Source: Amanita rubescens (taxonomy: Eukaryota > Basidiomycota > Agaricomycetes > Agaricales > Amanitaceae). Taken from it: a DNA stretch of 64,000 nt. Made by a program: the position numbers and the translations under genes. The stretch is from contig WION01000232.1 of assembly GCA_015039365.1 (NCBI GenBank), positions 20,677-84,676 of the forward strand, read 5' to 3'. Below the pieces are notes generated by a model. The model was not told where the DNA came from. It ran no database searches and saw only the letters and a program-made list of their open reading frames with translations. Below, piece after piece: positions 32,023-43,187 of this stretch (the first letter of the stretch is position 1; each line of letters opens with the position of its first letter).

Positions 32023-32855
32023 ATCGCGTTAGATAGGTGGCAAAGAAAGGGAGAAAAATGACAACATACTCATAGCGCGTGGTACAGGTGTCGAGGTGAC
32101 GTGACCGTGACTCGGACGGCGCGCCAGCCGTTCGGGCCTCCCTTGACGTGGCTGGAAGATTGAGGGACTCGATTCTGAGTCCTGATAGTCGTTGTGTCTG
32201 GCTGCGGTACGTGTTGAACTCGTTACTAAGGGGGGGAGAGAGAGTAAGGGGAGAACTTACCCGTTGCCCCGGTATATCTCGTACCGTCGTGCTACCCACT
32301 GCAACCATCCGTCGCCCACACGTTCGCAGGCGCCCGTGAGCCCACGTACAGTTGTTGATTAAGACGAGGGCTGCTTCGTCTTTGGCCAGAAAGCGCGTAA
32401 CACAGTGGATACTTGGTCAGTGCTTCAGCTTTCGATGAGAGAAACATTACATACCCGGTACTGTCATCTATAAATGGCTATATTCTCTTGACGATGGTCC
32501 AAGTGTGAGAGCTTCGCAGGCTCGAGTTGAGAAACCACCCGCGCACGTGAAACTTCCTTTTTCAGGCGGTTGCTCGGTTGCTACGGGCGTTTGCCTTGAA
32601 ACCGGCGATTTGTGGACCGTACATAGATTGTAAATCGAGTCTGGTAGCCTAGCCTCGATTAGCCCCGGGCCACGCAGCGAAAGATGAAAAGGGAGACTCA
32701 CCTGTAACCTACTAGGCTGCCCTCACACGGCCGCGTTGCCCTTCTCTTGTTTCTCCCGGATTATTGCTGTGGAAGAAGGCGGTCACGTCCTTGATATCAA
32801 GGGCGATAGCCTTGCCATGGAATTCCTGAAAATTCGAGAAACCGGAGTAGACTGT
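32023..32855. other. No gene recognised
   Basis: Short frames only, none with a motif. Confidence 0.35.
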
Positions 32856-33480
32856 GAAAGATGCGCCCCGTTTTGGATAGCCGCAAGTGCACTGGTTTGC
32901 GTGTCCTTGTTCATCTCGTGCCCTTTAAAGCAGATTTCAACTGACCATGCAGTTGTCAAAACCACTTCCGACCCCACAGGGAACACCGACGCAATAGCTT
33001 ACACTCCACCTCAGGCCCATGTAAGAGAAACGGCGACAACAACCATGAGAGCCGTTTTATGCAAGCAACTTTGCCAATACTATTATTCGGGGCACCAAGT
33101 CATTTAATCGTCCGTGATTATGCGCGCTGTATCGCCGGCACGCTCCCCGCTACTCATTCAATCTGGTCACAATCCATTACTGCCGGAAATATTAAGGCTT
33201 TGCGTGGTGAAACTAGTCTTCTTTCTCAGATGCATCCCACTTTGAATGGCATCTACCTCGAATTCGTCAAAGCCATAAGGCCCTACAATGATAGTGTGAT
33301 TGCGTACGAAGTCACAGCAAAACTTGAGTTGCTATATGGGTCAAACAGAGTCGGATGAGGCGAAGAAGGGTGAAGATCAGATATTTCCCGAGTACGGACC
33401 GACAAACCAGTGGTGCCAGTGTTCTGTCGTTGTGTACATTTCAGTTTCTAGATGTATTACTTATCCAGCGAGCGACGATT
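32856..33480. repeat. Module M2, second copy
   Basis: Matches 18940-19480 (for example ctcgtgccctttaaagcagatttcaactgaccatgca, read in shorter pieces). No conserved frame. Confidence 0.65.
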
Positions 33481-34873
33481 CGTTGAAACGCAATTCGGAC
33501 AAAAGGGAGAGAGGGACATCCACTGTTGCATACGGGACCATATTAGGGACCACCTAGATCACTCACTATGAGCTTAGTATCCTCCATTGAGAGCGACGGG
33601 AGTAAGGCGGGGCACAAAGGGGCAACAGAGACACGGGACAAGGTTATACAGCCGAGGAGCGAATAAGCCAGTAGCGGCAGGTGGAGCACAACAGGGGCAG
33701 CGGAGCCGATGTCGGATTATTTGGGTTTATTTTGACATGAATAAACCTTAACGGTTTAACGTTTAACCAGATAGTAAAGCTTGGTTGAGCGGCATCAAGC
33801 GCGCACAAGGATCCGTCCCGTATGTGGTATTGGTGTCATCTCGGTGACGAAATGCCGCGGGAAGATAGTAGTGTTGATCTGGACGTGGTGATCTTTATGA
33901 GAAGAAATGACGCAGTGCTAGAATCTGCGTTCTGTTCACTTGACCGAAAAATATGTCAGGAATGTTTTGATATGCGACCCAGCTAGGCACAGGCAGTTGC
34001 AGCTACAAGATATACCAACACGTCTCATTTCAGAGGTAAAACGTCCCTACGTCACTCTACTGTCGACCACTCCACCGCTATCACAATTCTGATACGAGAT
34101 TGGTTTCTAGTTAGGGTCAATCGTTAGCTTCTATCACTCAAGAGATAATACTCAAGGCTTAGAAAAATTGAAGAGGGACCGGCGGCGTTAAGTATAACCG
34201 AGCAAAGGTGTGGGATGTCTATCATGTAGTCAGCGAAAACTGTTAAACCAATACGCTCAGCCGCCGTCCAATGGGTCACCTGCTGCAACTTCTCCGGAAA
34301 AAATCCGCTGACGGTGCCAGATTGAGTTGTGGGGTCACATTACAGAATTATCCCGCTGTTAATGTTTGGTGATGTCATTGTTCCTTTCTAGGCTGACCAG
34401 CTTGGTGGCGTAATAACTGAGTTCCCATTTGGGGACATGGTCGTTGCTCGATTGTCCGAGTCCTATTCTAGGTGTTGTGGAAGGCACAACTCATGCTACT
34501 GCTTCTTCGCATTTTTTCTGTTATCTAGTACCGAACGTTCTTTTCCAGGCTCACCAAACCGTTTCTGGTGGAGTAATAACTGAGTTCCCATTTGGGGATA
34601 TGGTCGTTGCTCGAGTCCCCAATCTCACTGCTGTATTCTAGGTGTTGTGGAAGACACAACTCATGCTGCTGCCTCTTCGCACGCCTGCCAAAGCACTTGT
34701 ACAAAAGCCTGGCCGTTCTACGCTTATCCGTCCATAATACACGTACGAGACGTGACATGGACCACCCATGTGGGTTTTGTATTGCAGGAATTTGCACCGT
34801 GGATATTCGAATAAGGCTTGCTGTTGAAGATATTCTTCTACCTTTTCTTACGGGGCCACTGGCAGATCTGTCA
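33481..34873 (+). repeat. Module P and upstream region of zf3
   Basis: 33890-34060 matches P copies upstream of zf2 and zf4. 34389-34530 and 34546-34690 are two local copies of about 140 bp (aataactgagttcccatttgg..gttgctcga..attctaggtgttgtggaag); zf4 has one copy at 39820-39930. Then gcacgcctgccaaagcacttgtacaaaagcctg is shared with 39945-39975. Probably promoter or untranslated exons of zf3. Confidence 0.55.
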
Positions 34874-35955
34874 ATGATTCAAAATGCGGCCGACGGAATG
34901 TCGTATCCCGAGGGACTCTTTGGTGATTGTTTCCTCGTTATTTTCTGCGTTTCTGCTCAGTTGACTTACCACTATCAACCCAGGCGAATCACCAGCAGAT
35001 ATGCAATCTAGTACCACGTCGGCCGCAAACGAGAGGTTTGCACACTATCCAGTTCATCTACCGCTTCGCGGAGAATCTGCCGTGGGTGCGCTTTGCAACA
35101 TTCCCGGGATTGTTTGGAATCCGGACAATGTTGCGCCAACCCAGCCATGGGACAACAACCCGGGAAATCATGATGCTGCGAGGGATTGGTCTCAATATAT
35201 GGTTAACTCGCACAATCTACGAGCAAGCGTGGAATCCACGTTCGGCGTGCCTGAGAATGGAAATCTCGAGAAGCTTTACACCGGTGACTTTTCCAATGTG
35301 GCGCGAGCGCGGGCGCACGACCCAATCATTGACGAGAACCCCGACCCCAGAAACCCTTTGCCACCCTCGATTTTGGCCAACCCGGGAAACGCGAGCAAGG
35401 GGCCTCAGTATGCGGCTAACCCGCACAATCTACCACCTGGCGGGGAACCTAATGGAAGTCCTGACAGTGACTTTCTCCTGAACCAAGACAATGTAGCGCT
35501 AGCGCAGCCATGCGACCCGATCATTGACGAGAACTCCGACCCCACTGGAAACCATTTTCCATCCCCGGTTTTTGCCAACGTCGATGGCATTTTCTTCCAG
35601 AGCACTGCTGACCTGCGTTCATCGCCACCCGAAGTCCCGCCGTCATCTCCGGACACGATGTATGTTTCTCTGGCGAATCGGCGCCGAACGAAGCAAGCGA
35701 AGTACCATTGTCCTGTCATAGGCTGCGATCATAAAGGCTTCACAGCGATGCATAACCTCCGCTGTTTGTACTCCTCCACCTGATGGTAATTTTTCCCGAC
35801 TGACATTGAAACACGTAGATCACCTCAATACACATAATCATCGTCGACCGTATAAGTGTAAGCACAAGGATTGGGGCTGCGATTTTAGTGCAGTGACGCC
35901 CGGCACGGCGACACGTCACAGTAGGACTTGTAAACATAAACCAAGGGATACGTAA
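34874..35955 (+). CDS. zf3, two-finger zinc-finger protein with three N-terminal repeats
   Basis: Exons 34874-34922, 34984-35763 and 35819-35955; 321 residues. Introns 61 and 55 nt. Start ATG gives MIQNAADGMSYPEGLFG, like zf4. Residues 30-225 hold about three degenerate repeats of about 60 residues (HNLPPGGE, QDNVALAQPCDPIIDEN), which explains the greater length than zf2 (242) and zf4 (166). Finger 1 is C-x4-C-x13-H-x3-H, one residue longer than in the sisters. Finger 2 is C-x6-C-x12-H-x3-C (CKHKDWGC...RHSRTC). The intron splits finger 1 at the same place as the others. Presumed DNA-binding. Confidence 0.75.
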
Positions 35956-36664
35956 ATTCATTTTCGAATCGCTTACCATAAAGTATATCTATGATACATC
36001 CACAAAGTTTGAGCATGGTGCTGTGTTTTTCTGTCCGTAGAACACGCATGTTCCCCAATGAGATCATGATCCGTATCGTCTGAGAGCTGCTCCGTCTATT
36101 GACGACATTCTTTTCATTTGTCTGCTTTTCGCGGCGTTCGCAGCCTCCTGCTCACAGCCCTAACTCGACCACGGTCGCAATCTCCGTCCTCCCAAAACTG
36201 GTTGCACCTCCTTAAACCACTCTTACCTCAGCGCGGCCCGGGGGCGCGACTCTCGCTCGCCTTTTCATCCCCAGCGCTGCAGCCGTGGCTATAACGGTCA
36301 TCTGCTGACTCGGTTTTTGTCCTTGCATCATCTTGTCTCCTCATCAATCACCGCACGCTGGCCGACAGTTCTATCGGCTTGCCCTACGCGGTGCTGCAAT
36401 GCATATCGGGTGATGGTCAGTGACCGGCCCACCTCTTATTGTCTTTTTTATATTTAACACCGCTTGCCTTATTCAATCTTACGAAATCAGAATGGTTTAG
36501 CCGCCATGGTCCGTGTAATTAATTGGCGAAGTTACCCAGTGTCGACAGCATACTGGAACCCAAATTACCAGATCCAGATCCTTGAGGAGAGCGAGCTCGG
36601 GGGCATATGCTGTGACAGATCATATCACAGGTTTGGCATTTGATCAGGATTAGAATCTATTTTC
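35956..36664. repeat. Downstream of zf3, including module E (36121-36480)
   Basis: 36121-36480 matches 41490-41900 (cttttcatc.ccagcgctg, cggtttttgtccttg, tcttgt.tcctcatcaatca, cttg.cctacgcggt). No ORF conserved. Confidence 0.6.
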
Positions 36665-36852
36665 CAGAGGATTGGGATGGTTCATATTATGTTATATCGT
36701 AAGGACCAGAAGAACAGAAAACGACGTTTGTAAGGGAAATGACTGAGAACAACGTAAAGGTAATGAACGAGTCGGCTACGCGTGTATACGGATGCAGTAT
36801 CTTGCCCGGGACCATGGAAATTGAACACGAGGCGGTTCAGGTAGTAGGACTT
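36665..36852. repeat. Module M3 without an adjacent RT
   Basis: Same module as 29511-29720 and 41985-42171. The RT expected to its right is missing. Confidence 0.65.
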
Positions 36853-37457
36853 TCCTAACCCTTGACTACGCCCATCCCTCGTGTGATCTCAATCTCCCTC
36901 AGGAATCCTCCGTTGGAGACATTACTTTTCGTGCTTACAGCTTCGATAGTCTAAGTCTTCACAATTTTTTGCGTAAAAGCTACTCTTAGAATCGGCCTGA
37001 TCACCCCCCCGACGTAGCCTCAAAACAAACCAAAACAACATCAAAAAAAAATTTCTCTGCGTTCACCAACAATGACAACGAGAAGAACTATACAAAACCA
37101 GTCGACAACGACCTTCGCGCCATGCCCGGGAACCTGGCCAAGGAACTAGAGACAGCAACCAATTGCCGCAAGTCGCGCTACCAGACACACAACGTCGTGG
37201 CCCAATCCGACGTAGGTTCTTCCACTAACGGCCTAGGCAATAAATGGGGCCACGACGGCGACGATCCTAAAAATCCGAGACGGGCGCCCAGTGGAGGGAG
37301 CCGGTACATAACGCCGGCCCGTTGAATCGACACATCGCCGACTTTTACTGCCACAGGGACCTAGGCGAGGAAGGAGAGAATCGTAGAATGATGCGTTTCT
37401 CGTGGCGTCGTTGAGTGGCCGGACCCCAGGTGTTCTTGAGCACGGTTGTAACGCAGA
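36853..37457 (+). other. No supported gene; short ORF at 37122-37325
   Basis: An A-rich stretch (about 37020-37060) precedes ATG at 37072 (MTTRRTIQNQSTTTFAPCPG), a short Thr-rich frame that shifts into 37122-37325. It could be the start of a lost element ORF. Low confidence. Confidence 0.25.
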
Positions 37458-38555
37458 TGGTACGGGGAAAGTGATGCATAAGGAAATGTGGTTGGTGAAG
37501 TGGCGGCGACGAAGAGACGGGACACGGTGATTAGCGCGTTCTCGTCGCACACATAACCCGCGCTGCGCGTTTTAGGTCATCTAGCAGCACGGAGAGGCAT
37601 AGTTGAGATGCGCGATGGTGATAATTCGTGTGCCGGCCGGTGTAGAAGTATCTGGTTGTAACTCGGTGTAACGTTACAATGGCATGCATGTTATTCTATG
37701 GGACAGTTGGGAAGGTATCTTGAGACGCAGAGCTAGCTGTTGCTTGTCACGAGGAAAGGAGCCACGAGAGACAAGGCACCAGCAAGGTTGATCCAAGCAG
37801 AAATCCAGTCCATAGATAGCCAAATCTCGCGCTCCTGTATCATAGGTACTATCCGGCGGAGTACGGCGATTGGAGGAGCGTCGCGGCTGTTCGCTTTTTG
37901 AGTTTCCAGGTAAATCAGCGATCAAGCATTCACGTAGATGGTAACCGGGGGAGACGTCCATTCTACAATGAGGTTCTTCAAGCTTCGTGGTGTGGGAGGG
38001 AATAGGCTGCGTCGAACCTGAGTGCGCTCTCAGAGAGTCGTCGATATCCAGGATGTAGTACAGACACTGGGAGAACGTCAACGGGAGTTTCTTGGAGTCG
38101 GTTAGTGTGTTAACAGAATGGGCCGGGAGGTCAAAGGGGATGAACGATGCGGGGAAAGGGTAAGGCGACCGCAAGTCAACGCATGGCGTGGAGCGTGGGT
38201 AGGAGTGGTCTAAGGTAACGCGTAGTTTCACCGGTGAAACATTCACGTGTTGGATGATATCCAGAGGCGCGGTTAGTGCTTGTTTGGGTCAAGTGGCAGG
38301 TACCAGGGGCGTTTGAGGGCGGGGCGGGATGCCAACACGAGGAGGGAGGGAGCAAAGGTCAGCCGGAGGATGTAGGCAGAGGGCTGCATCAGCAAGGACC
38401 ACAAGAAGTAGTAGAAAAGCGTCTTGGGCAGGGGACAGTCGAAGGGTGATTCCAGGAGCAGTCAGAAGGGCGGTGCATACCGTAGAAGCCTGTCCCCTGA
38501 GCCTGTCACAGGATCATCTTTGATAGGAAAAGTCAAGGCTTGACATTGCCCGGTT
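37458..38555. repeat. Module M1, second copy
   Basis: Homologous to 16897-18135. On the minus strand a 190-codon frame (38246-37674) is open, containing CVDLRSP-YPFPASFIPFD as in the first copy. The RNase H-like end lies in another frame here. Decayed. Confidence 0.6.
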
Positions 38556-40146
38556 GTCCCAGGCCTGTCAGCGAGGGACCTAGTTCCAAGAGGATGGAAA
38601 GCCGGTCTGCCTCCGGAAGTCCTTCTGTTGGGGCAAGTATGTCAACGCAGGTCACAAGTGGTCTCGAAGCGCCACCACTGGCAGTTGAGTTCCGTTACAT
38701 ATTCAACTTGACGTTCACGTCTGGTCACATATGTCACACCCTCCTTATGTCCGACTCCACTCACGACTTCTAGCACCCAATCTGGAAAAGCCATCGGGCC
38801 TCAGATCGGAGGGAAGTGTCTCGCGACGAAGAAGCACCCTCAAATGACATCCAGGTCCGAGATCTGTACCTTGAATCCACCCCCTGTGCAACTGGGATAC
38901 TAATAGTGACATGCCGTGGGTATCCTTGTCAAAACAAATGCTGTTTTGTCGTTGATCAGGTTCCGCTCAAGTGCCTGGGCTTGCTGCAGCTATGTTCGCC
39001 ACCGACGTACATGGAGCAGAAACCCTCGAACTGTTCGTATGTGCGTTGCAACACGCCGCCCGGGTTGCACTGTTTGTGTACTCCAGTTTCTGAAATATGA
39101 GGCTCAGCGAATCGTTCCAGACGATGGAGCCACGGGCAAGGTAGGGAGCGGTACTTACTACTTAATGACTAAGACAAAAGACACAGTAGTGTAACGTGGG
39201 ACGAACTTGCATTCTTGTTCCAAACTCAAAAAGGATTAAGCTCGGCGACCGTGTCTAATTTTTGGATCCATCCCGTATGCAGCAATACTTTTTTATATCA
39301 AACTCGCATCATCTAAATGACAAGTTACAGCCGTCTGGACATGGTGATCTTTATGAAACTTGACGTAGTGTTGTGAGGTTTTCTAGAATCTGTCATACAA
39401 GCTTTCTGCGCACCTCCAAAAAATGTCAGAAATAGCCTTTTGATGCACAACGCAGTACTTTGAAGCATATGCCAATATCGCGACTCGTTTCAGGTTAGCC
39501 GAAACATCCCAAAGCCACTCTACCGTCGATCTTGGCATTTTCTCCGGACAAAGTTTGTTGACGGACCCAGAGTGAGTTGCGTATGTTATGGAGTCGCGTT
39601 ACAGAATAAACCAGGTTGGTGAGACGTTGTGAGTCGAGATTGAAATTCGGCATCGCTATTCTGTGGTTTAGTACCGCGCCGCCAATGTGCAGCGTCGGCG
39701 GAACGGATAATTTTGGCCTCGCGGTAATGTCGCCACTCATGATCACGAACAACGTCGGCAGTTTACGGAAGATTCTATTCCCCGACTAGAGTGCCCTGTG
39801 CGTGCTCCATTCTTTTCCAGGCTCGCCAACCGTCTCTGGTGGTGGCAGTTCCCATTCGGGGATATGCGTTGGTAATGTCATTCATCAGGATTTCCGAAAT
39901 TCACTGTATTCTGTGTTATGGGACTTATGCTACTGCCCCTTCGCACGCCTACCACAGTACTTGTACAAAAGCCTGCCTTGCGGCAAATATCCTATCCTAT
40001 CTGCTCTACGCTTATCCGTCCATAATAATTGTATGGGACGCGATATGGGTGACCCATGTGAATTCTGTATTGCAGGATTTTGCATCGTGCATCTTCGAAT
40101 AAGCCCTGCCGCCGAAGCTATTTTTTCATCTTTTCCTACTCTGTCT
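38556..40146 (+). repeat. Upstream region of zf4 with module P
   Basis: 39340-39520 matches the P modules of zf2 and zf3 (ggacatggtgatctttatgaaa; caggttagccgaaacatccc). 39820-39980 matches the block before zf3. 38556-39250 has no supported gene. Confidence 0.5.
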
Positions 40147-40727
40147 ATGAGCCAAGATGCGGTCAATGGAACGTCCTATTCCGAGGGATACAATAACTTC
40201 TTTGGTGAGTGTTACCCCCTTATTTTCTGCAGTTGACTCACCACTGAATCCATACAATGTAGTGCGAGCGCAGCCTCGCGATCCGATCATCGACAAGAAC
40301 TTCAACTCCAGAAACCCTTTGCCATCCTCGTTTTTGGCCAACGTGGATGTCACTTTTTTTCAGAGCGAGCTGCGTCCATCGCCGCCCGGAGTCCCGCCGC
40401 CGTCTCCGGACATGTATGTTCCTCTGACGAACCGGCGCATTCCCCGGGCATCAAACATGAGGCGAACGAGACCAGCGAAGTACCGCTGTCCTGTCGTAGG
40501 CTGTGATAAAGACTTCACAATGAAGCATAATCTTCACTGTTTGTGCTTATCCACCGGATTGTATTTCACGACTGACATCGAAACATGTAGACCATCTCAA
40601 TGCGCATAATAATCATCGACCGTATGGTTGTAAACACAAGGATCGGGGCTGCGATTTTAGTGCAGCGGCGCCCAGCACGGCGACGCGTCACAGTAGGACC
40701 TGTAAACATAAACTAAAGGGTGCCTAA
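40147..40727 (+). CDS. zf4, shortest two-finger zinc-finger protein
   Basis: Exons 40147-40204, 40233-40538 and 40591-40727; 166 residues. Introns are 28 nt (40205-40232, unusually short) and 52 nt. Start ATG gives MSQDAVNGTSYSEGYNNFFG. Only part of one N-terminal repeat remains (NPYNVVRAQPRDPIIDKN), followed by PLPSSFLANVD and the basic RRIPRASNMRRTRPAKYRC shared with zf2. Finger 1 is C-x4-C-x12-H-x3-H, finger 2 C-x6-C-x12-H-x3-C (CKHKDRGC...RHSRTC). The acceptor of intron 2 and the phase agree with zf1-zf3. Confidence 0.72.
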
Positions 40728-40880
40728 ATTCATTTTTGAATCGTTCTAATACGGTCGATTTCAACCCATCCATGTGAGAATCAAAAGTATGCATCAATTG
40801 CCCTTCACATGAATCTATGAGTCGGAAAAGCAACACAGCACAGGTCTATGACATCATTTTCCGTATCTTAGGGTTTACTC

Positions 40881-41223
40881 ATGGCTTGCGACCCTGTTCA
40901 AGCTTCAGGTCTGGTTAAAGAGCGACGTGAGAAAATAACTTGGCAAGGGACCATCACGATATCTGAAATTATTCCGAGGCTGAATGAAGGTGAGGCCAAC
41001 GCCAACGGCGATTACCGAGCCGCGAGTTGGCAAGCTCGAACAAATAAACTCGCTACTCCTTTCACTTGGCGGCCCATCCCTGCAAAGTTTACTCAGAGGA
41101 AAGAGAGAGCTGAGAGTTAATCCCGAGGCTCAAAATCAATTTCTAGTAGTTCTACGGGCTGTATACGACGTAATTGTAGGTAAATTGCTCGAATACGGGC
41201 CTCAAGGCCTCAAGTACCCTTGA
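40881..41223 (+). CDS. Small hypothetical ORF pair downstream of zf4
   Basis: ATG at 40881 gives MACDPVQASGLVKERREKITWQ.. ISEIIPRLNE. A second frame to 41223 gives VGKLEQINSLLLSLGGPSLQ.. VYDVIVGKLLEYG. They could be joined by a short intron from the GTGAGG at about 40989. I recognise no domain. Confidence 0.3.
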
Positions 41224-41984
41224 CCTTGATGACTAGTATCCCAGCTGCATTACGGTCCAAACCTTGTGTGTAATCATCTTTAGCCAAAGTGGCGTTGCGC
41301 ATCCGCTTTGGTCCCTAGAACTGTCGCACGGTTCTGCTTTTCCAAACTACCTCGCCTTAACTTTCCCCCGGGATACCTGGTTTCCGAAAAACCTACCTCC
41401 CTGATTATCCCTGATTATCCCCGGTATAAGTATTGGCAGCAGTCCCGTTTTGTATGCTTCTGTGACGTTTTCGGCCTCGTGCGCGAGAGCTGAGTCACAG
41501 CCCTGACTTGATCCGAAATTCTCCCCGGGTATGTAGCCGAAAAACAGTTGCAATTCTAGTAGTAGTATCTCCCCAGCTCAGGGTTGCATTTGCTCACCCC
41601 GCGTGAAACGCATCTCTCGCTCCCCTTTTCATCTCCAGCGCTGACTGTCGTTATGCGAGAGCGGTTCACCGTCCACCGCAATCAATCGCCGACCTTCGCC
41701 GACCCGGTTTTTGTCCTTGAATTATCTTGTATCCTCATCAATCAATTATCACCGCTCCCGAACAGGAGGCGCCCCGCTGACCGATAGTGCTATCAGCTTG
41801 TCCTACGCGGTATCTCAATGCAGACGATCTAGGCCACATCATGCGGTGCTCACTGTCAGACCACCTCTTAACAGCTCTTAACGCCACTCGCAGCGTTTGA
41901 GAATTGTAAAGCCATCATGACCCGTGTATAATGTTATGTGGCAGATCGCATCAGAAGTTTAGCATTTGATCAGAATTAATTTTC
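41224..41984. repeat. Module E downstream of zf4
   Basis: 41490-41900 matches 36121-36480 after zf3. No conserved frame. Confidence 0.6.
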
Positions 41985-42171
41985 CAGAAGGTTGAGATGG
42001 TTACGATGGGCGGCGGATAAGGTTACATCGTAAGAACCAGAAGAACAGAAAACGATGTTTGTAAGCGGAATGATTTAAAGTCCAAATAGTACAACGTAGG
42101 AGTAATGAACGAATCGTGTATACGGATGCGGTATTGCCCGGGATCACGGAAATTGAGCACGAGGCTGTCCA
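41985..42171. repeat. Module M3 before RT copy 3
   Basis: Matches 29511-29720; the hAT remnant separates it from the RT stop at 43188. Confidence 0.7.
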
Positions 42172-42179
42172 AGGCTCAC

Positions 42180-43183
42180 TAGTGATGGGCACGGCCCGGC
42201 TTGGCCCGAAAGCCGGGGCTTAGGCTTGGCCAAGGGCGGCTCTGGCCTGGGAGAAATACAGGCCAGGCCCTGGGCCCTAACTTTGGCCGGCTCAAAGCCT
42301 GGCCCGGCTCAGGCCAGGGCCTGTAGTGATATTTGTAGGCCAAAGAAATATACCCAAAGAGAGTATAAATAATTGTAAAGAGAGTGTAAAGAGATTGTAA
42401 AGAGAGCGTGCCAAACAGAGGTCACGGTCATAACACATTCAGTTGCCAGTTGTTTTACGGTTACCTCAGACCTCTAGTACACGGTTACATATCATCTAAT
42501 GAAAGTAATTCTACTTCTTCATCAACATGGCCCTCGTCATCCTCCAGATCATCAACCAGAGCATCCCATGATATGTCTGAGTCCTGCACAGTCTCGCCCA
42601 CCTCTGTCGCAACTGATGGATCATCATTGTCTCGGAATAGTAGATTACGTTTGATAAGACATTTGAGACATTGTAGAGCTTCTACAATGTCAGCTTTCAG
42701 TCGATTACGGCGCTTACTGATTGTAATTCCAGCCGATGAGAAGGCTCGCTCGCTTGAAACAGAAGATGCCATGACCGAGAGGAAGTCATGGGCAAGTGAA
42801 GCCCAGACTGGATAGCGAGGGCCATTCAATCCCCACCACTGGACCACCGTCTGGTCTTCCATCAAGTAATCCCGGGAGTTTAGATAGGCGTTGAAGTCGT
42901 CAAGCCATGGCTTAGCAGCCTGTGTGAAATTTGAAGCTGAGGTTGTCGGTGTTGCACCACCAGTCAAGCCATCAACACCACTGCCACTATCATCATCAGA
43001 CGACAGTTCTCGCATCAATCTCTGCACCTTTTTGGATCTCGTATGTGGCATGATCCTTCCTTTCGCTAACCTCGGGGCAGGAGAATTTCTGTAAAGCAAG
43101 AGATATCGCTGCTTATACTATAAATTCATCAGACATGGATAAAACGATTGAAAATTCAAACCGTACCATTTCTTCTGTGAGCC
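42180..43183 (-). mobile_element. hAT DNA transposon remnant
   Basis: Left end tagtgatgggcacggcccgg resembles hAT terminal repeats (TAGTGATGGGC). It is flanked by aggctcac (42172-42179) and tggctcac (43184-43191), an 8-bp duplication with one mismatch. It interrupts what is continuous sequence between M3 and RT at 29.7 kb. No matching inverted end is seen on the right, so that end is probably lost or decayed. Short repeats of gtaaagaga lie at about 42370-42410. Confidence 0.65.
42485..43051 (-). pseudogene. hAT transposase C-terminal fragment
   Basis: The frame contains the hAT dimerisation domain: WWGLNGPRYPVWASLAHDFL, SSVSSERAFSSAGITISKRR, RNRLKADIVEALQCLK. It ends in an acidic tail. The start at 43051 (MPHTRSKKVQRLMREL) is arbitrary. 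The RNase H-like catalytic core upstream is absent, so it cannot transpose by itself. Confidence 0.85.
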
Positions 43184-43187
43184 TGGC

